64,000 bases of DNA, from NCBI RefSeq assembly GCF_004307425.1, contig NZ_SEWZ01000002.1, forward strand, positions 314,935 to 378,934. The letters are read 5' to 3'. Numbering within the stretch: position 1 is the stretch's first letter; each line of letters opens with the position of its first letter. Origin of the DNA: Aquirufa antheringensis (GTDB taxonomy: Bacteria > Bacteroidota > Bacteroidia > Cytophagales > Spirosomataceae). Shown here one piece after another: positions 19,572 to 28,715 of the stretch. Made by a program: the position numbers and the translations under genes. The notes below the pieces were generated by a model. That model was not told the DNA's origin and ran no database searches. It was given only the letters and a program-made list of their open reading frames with translations.

Positions 19572-20530
19572 TAATTGCTCATTTCGCCAGACACGATATA
19601 AACGCCCCCAACATAAAGTATTGTGGCGATAGCATATTGGCCGGCTGTTTTTGAAAAGCCATTTCGATTGTTAAACGTACCAGAAAAGGTAACTTGGCTA
19701 GTACTTTGTTGCAAAACCATACAGTTAAACCCTTCTGGAATACCGGATGCAGGGAGCGTAAGAGTTATCCCTGCGCTACATTTTAGAATCATTCCATTAT
19801 CAATAACTGAAATAGACCTACTAACGGATTCCGAGCTGGTATTAGAGACAAATCCACTTAATTTAGAGCTTACCGTATTGCCTCCTGTTAAACTTCCTGT
19901 AACCGATGTGGATCCATTTTTATCTATCCTTACTCTTTCTACACCTGCGGTTTTGATAACAATATTGTTATCCATATCTGCCTGATTAGAAAACCCGGAA
20001 ATATCAATAGAAGATTGAGTATTTGCATTTGTACCCCCTCCTGCGGATAACCTTAAGAAACCATCATCTCCACCATCTCTTTGGGTTGTTCCAGATTCAC
20101 TTCCAACTCCTCTTATTTCATAGTTCCCTATCGTAGAAGTATTGATCGCTGGCCTAGTGGAACTATTACTAAACCCACCATGAATACGAATACCCCCACC
20201 CATGAGGTTCAGTTTAGCCGTCGGGTTAGTAGTGCCTATCCCCACATTTCCACCTATCGGATTTAAGGCTAAATTATAGGTAGTTCCATAGGCCGATTTT
20301 GACCTCGCTTGCAACCAAGAAAAAGTAGATGTTGAGCTAAGGCCAAAGTCTAACACATGCGTCCCAACACTAGGGCCTATTCTTAAATTTCCATTCGCAT
20401 TTAACCCTGTCGATGCTGGATCCGCCGTAGTTGTGACTACTTCGAATTTATTCACAGGCGTAGTCGTCCCTATACCCGTTTGGGCAAAGGAATAAAACGA
20501 TACCAATAAAAGGAAAACTACTTTTTTCAC
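19571..20530 (-). CDS. TIG-module secreted protein, LamG partner (pair 1)
   Basis: A 319-residue secreted protein: signal peptide, TGIGTTTPVNKFEV, a second VGIGTTNPTAKLNL copy at about 97-110, then a C-terminal domain of about 85 residues (VIDNGMILKCSAGITLTL...GFNCMVLQQSTSQVTFSGT...YIVSGEMSN) homologous to those at 17576 and 15103. The VERVRIDKNGSTSVTGSLTG stretch resembles baseplate or fibre proteins of phages. No catalytic residues are recognised. It begins 1 bp after the small protein gene upstream and overlaps the PA14/LamG gene by one base. Confidence 0.75.
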   Translation of the reverse strand: MKKVVFLLLVSFYSFAQTGIGTTTPVNKFEVVTTTADPASTGLNANGNLRIGPSVGTHVLDFGLSSTSTFSWLQARSKSAYGTTYNLALNPIGGNVGIGTTNPTAKLNLMGGGIRIHGGFSNSSTRPAINTSTIGNYEIRGVGSESGTTQRDGGDDGFLRLSAGGGTNANTQSSIDISGFSNQADMDNNIVIKTAGVERVRIDKNGSTSVTGSLTGGNTVSSKLSGFVSNTSSESVSRSISVIDNGMILKCSAGITLTLPASGIPEGFNCMVLQQSTSQVTFSGTFNNRNGFSKTAGQYAIATILYVGGVYIVSGEMSN

Positions 20531-20531
20531 C

Positions 20532-20810
20532 CTATTTCTTTTTAGATGGCGCTGCTGCAGGAGCAGGAGCCGCTACCATACTGTCCAAACGAGCTGTGCG
20601 CGCCATGTCTTTTTGTAAACTATCGATCGAAGCGATGATGAATTTCACTTGCGAGTGGGGCAAGTTGCTTTGGTCCGCAATCGCCTTAATGGAATTCAAA
20701 TTATTCCAGTGGTAATTCACGGTAGGTTCCGCGATGCGCATCGAGATGAATTTATCAGCGGCGAAAGAGAATAGGGCCAAAGTTCCGGCGAGTAGAAAGA
20801 TGTTTTTCAT
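20532..20810 (-). CDS. Small secreted protein, unknown function
   Basis: A 92-residue protein (start chosen at Met 20810, MKNIFLLAGTLALFSFAADK, which gives a signal peptide; an upstream extension would overlap the giant gene). It is predicted to be exported, has a helical middle (VKFIIASIDSLQKDMARTARLDSMV) and an Ala/Pro-rich tail ending in three lysines. No family recognised. It sits 20 bp behind the 2357-residue fibre gene and 1 bp before the first TIG gene, so it is probably co-expressed with the fibre set. Confidence 0.65.
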   Translation of the reverse strand: MKNIFLLAGTLALFSFAADKFISMRIAEPTVNYHWNNLNSIKAIADQSNLPHSQVKFIIASIDSLQKDMARTARLDSMVAAPAPAAAPSKKK

Positions 20811-20830
20811 GTTGTTGTTTGTATAATTTT

Positions 20831-23800
20831 TTAGAATAGAGCTCTCATGACATACCAACTTGTACCATCTGAAATTAACTTCATCCAATTGTTAGATGGC
20901 TCTATACCAAGTAAAGCTAATGTAGCGGCAGTTGTAGTACTATCCGATATAATATTAGATCCCCCTGCCGAAATAGTTACACTAACACTAGCGACATTCT
21001 TAATGGTATATTCTCTTCCATTACCTGCAGCTGAAGCTGTGGGTAATGTGATTGTTTGAGATGCGGTTGAACCTGTAAAAATGATATAGGTTACATTACT
21101 TGTAGTATATGTTGTATTTGAACTTGTAGTTGTTACCGTTCCACCTGCATTACTCCATGTGGCATTTCCGGTTGCATCAGAAGTTAAGACTTTACCTGCA
21201 GCTGCTCCTGTTGTAATCTTCACCGTGTTACTAAATGTTGCTGCACCAGTTGCTGTTACTGCTGCTAGTGTTGTAGCACCCGATACACTTAATGTATTTC
21301 CCAAGGTTGTCGCCCCAGTAACTCCCAATGTTCCACCTACTGTTCCACTATTTGTGACGCTTAAGCTAGTTAAGGTAGAGGTTCCTGCTGTTAATGTAGA
21401 AGATAAAGTTGTAGCTCCCGTTACTCCTAGTGTTCCTCCCACTGTCGCATTACCCGTAACAGCCGCACTCGCCAGTGTAGAAGCTCCCGCGTTTAAAGTC
21501 GAAGAAAACGTTCCTGCTGCAGCACTTAAGTTACCCGATAAGCTTAAAGATGTTCCTGTGGCTGATCCGATAACTGGAGTGACCAAAGTAGGTGTATTAG
21601 CAAATACTAATGCCCCTGTTCCTGTTTCATCCGTCATAGCAGTAGCTAAATTTGCACTAGATGGAGTAGCTAAATACGTCGCCACATCCGTACCTAATCC
21701 GCTTACACCCGTTGAAATAGGTAAGCCCGTTCCATTGGTTAAAGTGACAGAGGTAGGAGTTCCTAAATTAGGAGTTACTAACGTAGGACTCGTATTCAAA
21801 ACTAAGTTACCACTACCTGTCGATGCCGTAACGCCTGTTCCACCATAAGCAACACCAATAGTTGATCCATTCCAAGTTCCAGAGGTAATCGTTGCAACGC
21901 CTGTCAAGCTAGAACCTGTGACGGTAGACTTTAATATGGTTCCACTTAGGGTTCCAGCGTCTGCCGCAATTGTAATATCAGCTGACCCATCAAAAGCAAT
22001 TCCGTTAATTGCGCGCGAAGTGGCTAATTTCGTTGCTGTACTCGCATTACCCGTTAAAGCCCCGGTGAATCCAGTTGCACTAATCGTTCCGCTTGTCACC
22101 ACACTCGTTACACTAGAATTACCTAGTTGAATGGTATTGTTTGATGTTACAATTGCTCCATTACCAATGGCCGTAGCATTCGTAACAGATCCTGATGAGT
22201 TTGATTGATATCCTAAAAATGTATTATTAGAACCTGTATTTGCATAACCTGAACTATGGCCCAAAGCTGTATTATTATTTCCAGTATTGTTTGTCCATAA
22301 TGAATTATGTCCTAGTCCCACATTATTACTACCTCTAGTGCTGTACATAGCTGAATAACCCATTCCTAAGTTCTCACTTCCACTTTCTAAATAATTTAAC
22401 GTGTATTGACCTACTGCTACGTTATTGGACCCTGTCGTTAAACTTCCTAGTACGTTTCCTTGGCCCAAAATAACATTAGTCCCTTTTGTATTAACAACCA
22501 TTTCATTAATTGAAGCGGCCTTTATATTGCCCGCTACTTCAAGTTTGGAACTAGGTGCAGCTGTTACTCCAATTCCCACATTTCCTCCATTGGGATTTAA
22601 TAATAATGAATAGTTAAAGCCTAAATTTAATTTGTCAGCTACCTGTATCCAGCCATTTAATGACCCAATACCCATATCCATCACATCATTACTCGAACCT
22701 CCTAAACGAATTGCTCCTCCAGATTGTGTTGTACCGGTTGTTGCAGGTAAAGTTCTTGCTCCAGAATTAATAACAAATTTATTTCCACCGGCGCCTGATG
22801 TGGCATTAACAAAAACACTAGTTCCATCGTCATAAAGATTGCTATTCCCTAGATTAGTTGTTGATCCGTCAAATTTTGACAAATAATTAACTGTTCCAGA
22901 ACCTCTTATTCCCGAAGCTGGAGTAGTCCAAGTATAAGTACCACCAGCAACCGAGGTTAAAACCTGATTCGCAGATCCCACCGGAATCATAGCTGTTGTA
23001 CCTGCTGCAGTTTGGTAAGGAATAGAGCCTGCAACACCTCCTGCAAGATTTGTTGCTGTAGTTGCTGTTCCAGATAATGTACCGGTAAAATTGGTCGCAG
23101 CTAAACTAGTCAATCCTGTCACACTTGTAACTGTTCCTCCCAAACTCATAGTAGTCGAACCTAACATTATAGAGCTATTCGCTAATTGACCATTTGTAAT
23201 TCCGGCCGATGAAGTCAAGTTCGCCGTAGTTAATCCCGTTACGGAGATGGTTCCAGAGGAAAGTGAAATACCAGAACCAGCCGTTAAACCATCTTGAATT
23301 CCTAAGCCGGCGATATCTGCTCTGGTGATATTTAATTTCGCGAAATCGATTGCTGCGCCTGAGGCTACATCCGCATTTGCGATGGTTGATTTTGTTGCCA
23401 AAGATCCTAATCCTAAATTCGTTCTAGCCCCGGCTGCGGTGGTGGCGCCGGTACCTCCTTTGGCAATCGCAACCTCCGTTCCACTCCAAACACCGCTCGC
23501 GATTGTCCCAACTGAAGTCAAGCTCGAGGTCACCACATTGCTCGCAAGAGTTGTCCCTGATAAGGTGCCCGCCTCCGCAATTATCGACGCCGTTCCAGCC
23601 GCGGTTAAACGACCTTTACTATCGACCGTAAACGTAGGGATGGCTGTCGTCGAACCATAGGATCCTGCCGTAACCGCCGTATTCGTTAAAGTGGCTGAAC
23701 CCGTTACATTACTTGTTCCATTAAATGCGCCTGTTGTAAAGTCTACGTCTCCAGAGACAGAAATCGTTCTACCTGTCGTTAATGCGGTGGCCGTTCCCGA

Positions 23801-26800
23801 TAAGGTTCCCGTTATAACATTCGCGCTAAAGTTTCCATTGGCATCACGCGCCACGATGGCAGAGGCCGTATTCGCATCTGTCGCCGTTGTTGCGCTATTG
23901 CTCAAATTCGTGATACCAGAACCGTTTCCTACAAATGCATTTGCCGTGATCGTTCCGGAAACGGTTGCGTTAGAGGCAGTTAATCCGGCGCTTAAGGCCA
24001 AAGAAGTTCCAGACGCCGCCCCTAATACCGGAGTTAAAAGCGTAGGGCTGTTTGACAAAACAACACTTCCCGTACCCGTCGATGAGGTCACTCCCGTTCC
24101 ACCATAAGCAACACCGATGGTAGATCCATTCCACGTTCCAGAAGTGATCGTAGCAACACCTGTTAAACTAGAGGTGAGCACATTGCTCGCAAGCGTAGTC
24201 CCTGATAAAGTACCCGCCTCCGCTATAATCGACGCCGTTCCAGCAGCGGTTAAGCGGCCTTTACTATCGACCGTAAACGTAGGGATGGCCGTCGTCGAAC
24301 CATAAGATCCTGCCGTAACCGCCGTATTCGTCAAAGTAGCGGATCCGGTGACATTCGTTGTACCATCAAAAATACCTGAAGTATAGGTTACATCACCAGT
24401 AGTCGAAATCGTTCTGCCTGTCGTTAATGCGGCAGCCGTTCCCGACAAGGTACCCGTAAGAGTTGTCGCAGCCAAACTAGTTAATCCCGTCACCGAAGTC
24501 ACCGTTCCGCCCAAAGTCATGGTCGTCGAACCTAAGATTGTCGTACTGTTCGCTAATTGTCCATTTGTAATGGCTGCATTAGAAGCCAAATTAGAAGTGG
24601 TTAATCCCGTGGCAGAGATTGTTCCAGATACAATCGAAATGCCCGATCCTGCGGTTAAGGGTGCTTGTACATTTGTCCCTATTACCAAGCCTAAATTTGC
24701 TCTGGCGTCTGCGGCTGTTGTGGCGCCGGTACCTCCTTTGGCAATCGCAATCGCCGTTCCACTCCAAACACCACTCGTAACCGTTCCTACTGAAGTCAAG
24801 CTCGAGGTCACCACATTGCTCGCAAGTGTTGTCCCCGTTAACGTTCCCGCATCAGCCGTCACCGTGATGTCAGCTGAACCATCAAACGCTACACCGTTGA
24901 TGTTTTTCGTCGCGGCAAGTTTTGTGGCGGTACTTGCGTTACCCGTTAAGGTTCCCGTGAAACTTGTGGAAGTAACAGAACTTAAGCCGGTCACCGAAGT
25001 AACCGTTCCGCCCAATGTCATGGTTGTCGAACCTAAAATCGTCGTACTGTTCGCTAATTGCCCTACAGTTATGCCTGCCGTTGAGCTTAAATTCGCAGTA
25101 GTTAATCCTGTTGCCGAAATAGTTCCGGAAGCAATTGAAATTCCGGAGCCAGCCGTTAATGGTGCTTGTACATTTGTTCCTATCACTAAGCCTAAATTTG
25201 CTCTGGCATCTGCAGCGGTTGTGGCGCCGGTACCTCCTTTGGCAATATCAATTGTGGACGCACTCCAAGTTCCGGAAGTGATTGTACCTACTGTAGCTAA
25301 ATTGGTTAATGATGTCAAAGTTGTGTTCGATGTCGCAGTAATGTTACCCGCTGTCGTGGCAGTAGTCGCATTGCCTAGAAAATTAGGGGCTGTCACATCT
25401 TGCGTAAACCTGGCATTTCCTTGCACATCGAACTGAAAAGTGGTAGGTGCATAATTCGCGCCTAAAGCTAATCTGCCATTATCATCCATCATTAACCGAC
25501 CACAACATCCGCCCTGTAATAAAGAAATTCCAGTCGAACCTACCCCTGCTCCAAACTCCCAAATCGCTGTTCCGTTATTTAATACAATCGATGGAACAGT
25601 CATTTGATTGCTAAAGGTCTTAGCTCCCGCTATCGTTTGTGCCGTCGTTAAATCCACAAAGTTTTTCGTCGTAGATCCTGTTCCTCCATTCGCGATAGCT
25701 ATCGCCGTTCCACTCCAAATACCGCTCGTAATCGTTCCCAAGCTCGTTAAGCTCGAGTTTACCACACTGCTCGCAAGTGTAGTTCCCGTTAATGTATTCG
25801 CATCTGCTGCAATCGTAATATCAGCTGAACCATCAAAACTCACCCCGTTAATGGCGCGTGAAGTAGCTAATTTTGTTGCAGTGCTGGCGTTTCCAGTTAA
25901 AGCTCCGGTGAAACTTGTAGATGACAAGGACTCTAAGCCCGTCACTGAAGTTACGGTACCGCCCAAAGCCATCGTGGTCGCTCCTAAAATCGTTGTACTA
26001 TTTGCTAATTGTCCATTCGTAATACCTGCGTTCGCCGCGATATCAGCGCTTACGATGGTAGCATCCGTGATTTTAGCCGAAGTAATAGTCCCATCGCTAA
26101 CGCCGGCTGAAGCCACGCGGGTGTCTACGTAGTCTTTGATTAATTTGACAGATGGATATTTATCTGTCGAATTCGCGTCTACTGATAAGTCTGTACTTTT
26201 ATTTGCAATTGCCTCTGCGCCTAGGTTTGTTAAGGCGCCGGTTGCGGTAGTGGCGCCGGTACCTCCTTTGGACAGATCAATCGTAGTCGCACTCCAGATT
26301 CCAGACGTAATCGTTCCCACCGATGTCAAACTTGAGTTCAATACGTTGCTCGCTAATGAGGTCCCAGTTAATGTATTCGCGTCCGCCGTCACCGTAATAT
26401 CAGCAGAACCATCGAAGGCCACACCATTAATGTTTTTTGTAGCCGCTAGTTTTGTGGCTGCATCTGCCAAAGTCGCGGTCGTCGCATTACCCGTCAAAGC
26501 TCCTGTGAAGCCAGTAGCCGTAACAGAACTCAGCCCGCTTAACGAAGTGGCCGTTCCACCCAAAGCAATGTTCGTCGTTCCCAAGGTCAGCGAGCTATTC
26601 GCTAATTGTGCGTTTGTGATAGCTGCATTCGATGCGATGTCTGCACTGACGATGGTTGCATCTGCGATTTTAGCAGAGGTAATCGACCCGTCGCTCACCC
26701 CAGCTGCGGCTACGCGTGTATCCACGTAGTCTTTAATTAATTTCACGGAAGGGTATTTCTGAGTCGAATTTGCGTCAGCACTAAGATCTGTACTTTTATT

Positions 26801-27904
26801 CGCTACTGCTTCCGCGCCTAGATTCGTTAAGGCACCAGAAGGCGTCGTTGCACCTGTTCCGCCGTTTGAGACAGCAAGCATTCCTGTTATATTCGCTGCA
26901 TTCCCGGTGATATTTCCCGTTACTTTCGATCCGGAAACGGAGGTGATTTTTGCATCAGTAACCGCCCCGTCTATGATTTTCGCGGTCGTTACAGCGCCGA
27001 TAGCAATGGCCGGCGCATCTGCCGTTCCTGTTAAATCGCCCGTTAATTTGACTAAACCTTTTGTGGTTGCATCCGCATCTGGCGGGGTTACACCTACTGG
27101 AATCGTGATGTTTGTGGTACCGTCAAAAGGAATTCCGTTGATGGTGCGCGGGGTTTCTAGTGCCGTGGCTTTGGCCGCTAAATTAGCGCGATTTGCCTGT
27201 TGCGACTGCAGCGCCATGGCGGAGTTTCTGTTATCGATGTATTCCTTAATCGCCTTCACAGACGGGTATTTTACGGACGAGGCGGAGTCCGCGATGATGT
27301 TCGTTGATTTGTTTGCGACAGATTCTTTGACGTCTAAGATGGCCAAAGTCGCCGTAGACACCGGCTTGTCGATATCCGCCGTATTGTCCACATTGCCTAA
27401 GCCTAAATTTGTTCGCGCAGCGATGGCATTCGTCGCACCCGTACCTCCCGAAGCGATCGGTAAAACCCCCGCTAATTTCACCGCTGTCTCTGCTAGCAAG
27501 GTGTAAGGCGTGTAATTTAATTTCTGATTACTTACCTCGGTATAGCGACCCCCTTGGTCAAAACTCACGTTTGTGATGATGTTTTTTGTGACGCCATCCC
27601 AGCTCAAAGACGTAAACGTACCCGCTTTGCCGGTATTGACACCACCGCCAATAATCAGGTTTACCAGACCGTATTCGTCTGTTTTGGTCTTATGAAGTTC
27701 CTCGTATTGCAAGGTCGTGCCGGCATAGATTCCAAAACGGATCCAGACCTCCTTGCTCACGTAAGGTTGCGCTGACACATCGGAACCCGGAATTTGAATC
27801 GGGTTCGGATCGATGATGACGGCTTGATAGGAGATTCCTTTGGTCTGTGAAAAACCGACAAAAGAAATCAAGATGAATGCGATGAGTGTACTTATTTTCT
27901 TCAT
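20831..27904 (-). CDS. Giant phage-tail-fibre-like repeat surface protein with YadA-like head
   Basis: A 2357-residue secreted protein. Residues 1-140 are the signal peptide plus an N-terminal domain common in large Bacteroidota surface proteins (GISYQAVI...YEELHKTKTDEYGLVNL...LNYTPYTLLAETA). From about 145 to 1650 it is built of imperfect repeats of about 150 residues containing GGTGATTAADARANLGL, INGVAFDGSADIT, TLASNVV and GQLANSTTILG, the style of phage tail fibres. Around 1800-1905 a left-handed YadA-like head is visible (GSNNVAVGQ, GSNNVGLGHNSL, GNNNTALGH). The C-terminus (about 2270-2357) carries ITLPTASAAGNGREYTIKN. No T9SS sorting domain is seen. It follows an outer-membrane barrel gene by 8 bp. 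Confidence 0.85.
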   Translation of the reverse strand: MKKISTLIAFILISFVGFSQTKGISYQAVIIDPNPIQIPGSDVSAQPYVSKEVWIRFGIYAGTTLQYEELHKTKTDEYGLVNLIIGGGVNTGKAGTFTSLSWDGVTKNIITNVSFDQGGRYTEVSNQKLNYTPYTLLAETAVKLAGVLPIASGGTGATNAIAARTNLGLGNVDNTADIDKPVSTATLAILDVKESVANKSTNIIADSASSVKYPSVKAIKEYIDNRNSAMALQSQQANRANLAAKATALETPRTINGIPFDGTTNITIPVGVTPPDADATTKGLVKLTGDLTGTADAPAIAIGAVTTAKIIDGAVTDAKITSVSGSKVTGNITGNAANITGMLAVSNGGTGATTPSGALTNLGAEAVANKSTDLSADANSTQKYPSVKLIKDYVDTRVAAAGVSDGSITSAKIADATIVSADIASNAAITNAQLANSSLTLGTTNIALGGTATSLSGLSSVTATGFTGALTGNATTATLADAATKLAATKNINGVAFDGSADITVTADANTLTGTSLASNVLNSSLTSVGTITSGIWSATTIDLSKGGTGATTATGALTNLGAEAIANKSTDLSVDANSTDKYPSVKLIKDYVDTRVASAGVSDGTITSAKITDATIVSADIAANAGITNGQLANSTTILGATTMALGGTVTSVTGLESLSSTSFTGALTGNASTATKLATSRAINGVSFDGSADITIAADANTLTGTTLASSVVNSSLTSLGTITSGIWSGTAIAIANGGTGSTTKNFVDLTTAQTIAGAKTFSNQMTVPSIVLNNGTAIWEFGAGVGSTGISLLQGGCCGRLMMDDNGRLALGANYAPTTFQFDVQGNARFTQDVTAPNFLGNATTATTAGNITATSNTTLTSLTNLATVGTITSGTWSASTIDIAKGGTGATTAADARANLGLVIGTNVQAPLTAGSGISIASGTISATGLTTANLSSTAGITVGQLANSTTILGSTTMTLGGTVTSVTGLSSVTSTSFTGTLTGNASTATKLAATKNINGVAFDGSADITVTADAGTLTGTTLASNVVTSSLTSVGTVTSGVWSGTAIAIAKGGTGATTAADARANLGLVIGTNVQAPLTAGSGISIVSGTISATGLTTSNLASNAAITNGQLANSTTILGSTTMTLGGTVTSVTGLTSLAATTLTGTLSGTAAALTTGRTISTTGDVTYTSGIFDGTTNVTGSATLTNTAVTAGSYGSTTAIPTFTVDSKGRLTAAGTASIIAEAGTLSGTTLASNVLTSSLTGVATITSGTWNGSTIGVAYGGTGVTSSTGTGSVVLSNSPTLLTPVLGAASGTSLALSAGLTASNATVSGTITANAFVGNGSGITNLSNSATTATDANTASAIVARDANGNFSANVITGTLSGTATALTTGRTISVSGDVDFTTGAFNGTSNVTGSATLTNTAVTAGSYGSTTAIPTFTVDSKGRLTAAGTASIIAEAGTLSGTTLASNVVTSSLTSVGTIASGVWSGTEVAIAKGGTGATTAAGARTNLGLGSLATKSTIANADVASGAAIDFAKLNITRADIAGLGIQDGLTAGSGISLSSGTISVTGLTTANLTSSAGITNGQLANSSIMLGSTTMSLGGTVTSVTGLTSLAATNFTGTLSGTATTATNLAGGVAGSIPYQTAAGTTAMIPVGSANQVLTSVAGGTYTWTTPASGIRGSGTVNYLSKFDGSTTNLGNSNLYDDGTSVFVNATSGAGGNKFVINSGARTLPATTGTTQSGGAIRLGGSSNDVMDMGIGSLNGWIQVADKLNLGFNYSLLLNPNGGNVGIGVTAAPSSKLEVAGNIKAASINEMVVNTKGTNVILGQGNVLGSLTTGSNNVAVGQYTLNYLESGSENLGMGYSAMYSTRGSNNVGLGHNSLWTNNTGNNNTALGHSSGYANTGSNNTFLGYQSNSSGSVTNATAIGNGAIVTSNNTIQLGNSSVTSVVTSGTISATGFTGALTGNASTATKLATSRAINGIAFDGSADITIAADAGTLSGTILKSTVTGSSLTGVATITSGTWNGSTIGVAYGGTGVTASTGSGNLVLNTSPTLVTPNLGTPTSVTLTNGTGLPISTGVSGLGTDVATYLATPSSANLATAMTDETGTGALVFANTPTLVTPVIGSATGTSLSLSGNLSAAAGTFSSTLNAGASTLASAAVTGNATVGGTLGVTGATTLSSTLTAGTSTLTSLSVTNSGTVGGTLGVTGATTLGNTLSVSGATTLAAVTATGAATFSNTVKITTGAAAGKVLTSDATGNATWSNAGGTVTTTSSNTTYTTSNVTYIIFTGSTASQTITLPTASAAGNGREYTIKNVASVSVTISAGGSNIISDSTTTAATLALLGIEPSNNWMKLISDGTSWYVMRALF
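23100..26850 (-). repeat. Long imperfect DNA repeats inside the giant fibre gene
   Basis: Several blocks of 100-200 bp recur with high nucleotide identity, for example 23541-23680 against 24200-24340 and 24760-24930 against 25690-25870 and 26290-26460. They encode the GGTGATT/ANLGL repeat units. Such near-identical direct repeats can recombine, so the number of units may vary between strains and may be misassembled from short reads. Confidence 0.75.
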
Positions 27905-27912
27905 AAAAAATA

Positions 27913-28509
27913 CTATTTCGACTGTATCTTAATGCCAAAAGAAACCGTTGAGGGTACAAAGTTCAGGCTCGAAGTCCCAAACTGAATCGTGTCCAAATGC
28001 TGGTATTGCGTATACACATACAAGTTTGAATTCACTTTCTTCTCTAATTCTAAAGAGAATCCTACGAAATACCGAAGCCCTTTGAACTGCTCGTCTTCTG
28101 CTAAATCCTCGTAATGGTTTTGTAAGAACTGGTTGCCGTTAATCATTTTTTGGACCGCTCCTCTCGCTTTCAGCATTAAAGTGAAATCATTTCTAAATTC
28201 CAGCTTCGGACCGATGCCCCCGGAAAGTCCCATGAAATCGGTCTGGTAGGAGAAGGGAATATTTTGGACATCACCCACGGCATTGTATTGTGAATAGGCT
28301 AGACCCAGGTCATATTGGAAACGACGCGACATGGATTTCTCGTAACCTAGCGTCATATTAAACCCAGAACTAGGCTTTAAATAGGTAGGATTAACCCCCT
28401 GCGAATCCGTGTAAACAAAGTTCGTGGTGTTCGCCCCTACGGAAAAATTCCAGGTTTGAGCTGATACTGAGCTCATTACGAACAATAAAAGAAGCGTGAT
28501 TCTTTTCAT
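27913..28509 (-). CDS. Outer-membrane beta-barrel protein
   Basis: A 198-residue protein with signal peptide (ending VSAQ) and alternating amphipathic strands through to the C-terminal VSFGIKIQSK, typical of small 8-stranded outer-membrane barrels of Bacteroidota. As first gene of the fibre operon (8 bp before the giant gene) it may serve as an outer-membrane anchor or exit partner for the fibres; that is inference. The promoter must lie in the 206-bp region shared with the divergent AraC-type regulator. Confidence 0.75.
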   Translation of the reverse strand: MKRITLLLLFVMSSVSAQTWNFSVGANTTNFVYTDSQGVNPTYLKPSSGFNMTLGYEKSMSRRFQYDLGLAYSQYNAVGDVQNIPFSYQTDFMGLSGGIGPKLEFRNDFTLMLKARGAVQKMINGNQFLQNHYEDLAEDEQFKGLRYFVGFSLELEKKVNSNLYVYTQYQHLDTIQFGTSSLNFVPSTVSFGIKIQSK

Positions 28510-28609
28510 AATTTTACCTTCAAATGGCCATTTAATTTGCTTTCTGAACCATTTAATAAGTAAAATTGGAATTAATAATGCGATTGTTCTTTATAGGATA
28601 AAATGGATT

Positions 28610-28668
28610 TAGTCCAAATTGTGTTTTTTTGGACTACTCCAGAAAGAATCTTTTCTTGGACAAGAAAA
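28610..28668. promoter_or_regulatory. Operator-like inverted repeats between fibre operon and AraC regulator
   Basis: TAGTCCAAA (28610-28618) and TTTGGACTA (28628-28636) form a perfect 9-bp inverted repeat. A second perfect palindrome, TTTTCTTGGACAAGAAAA (28651-28668), contains another TTGGAC. The same TAGTCCAA half-site pair occurs at 38391-38413 in the other divergent surface-gene promoter region. A transcription factor site is the simplest reading; no clear TAnnTTTG element was found in this gap. Confidence 0.6.
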
Positions 28669-28715
28669 AATACTTTCCTTTTTATGTACTAAATTGCACG
28701 GCATTCATTTATTAA

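Noticed and set aside
21159..27506. Several plus-strand frames of 110-305 codons opposite the giant fibre gene
   Set aside because: They are rich in Val/Ala/Pro/Thr in a periodic way that mirrors the antisense of the Thr/Ser/Gly/Ala repeats, have no family features, and run against a convincing coding strand.
9474..27904. Prophage or tailocin, because of tail-fibre-like repeats and an S74 domain
   Set aside because: No terminase, capsid, portal, sheath, baseplate, lysis or integrase gene is present. Every protein has a signal peptide, and domain content is that of cell-surface adhesins.
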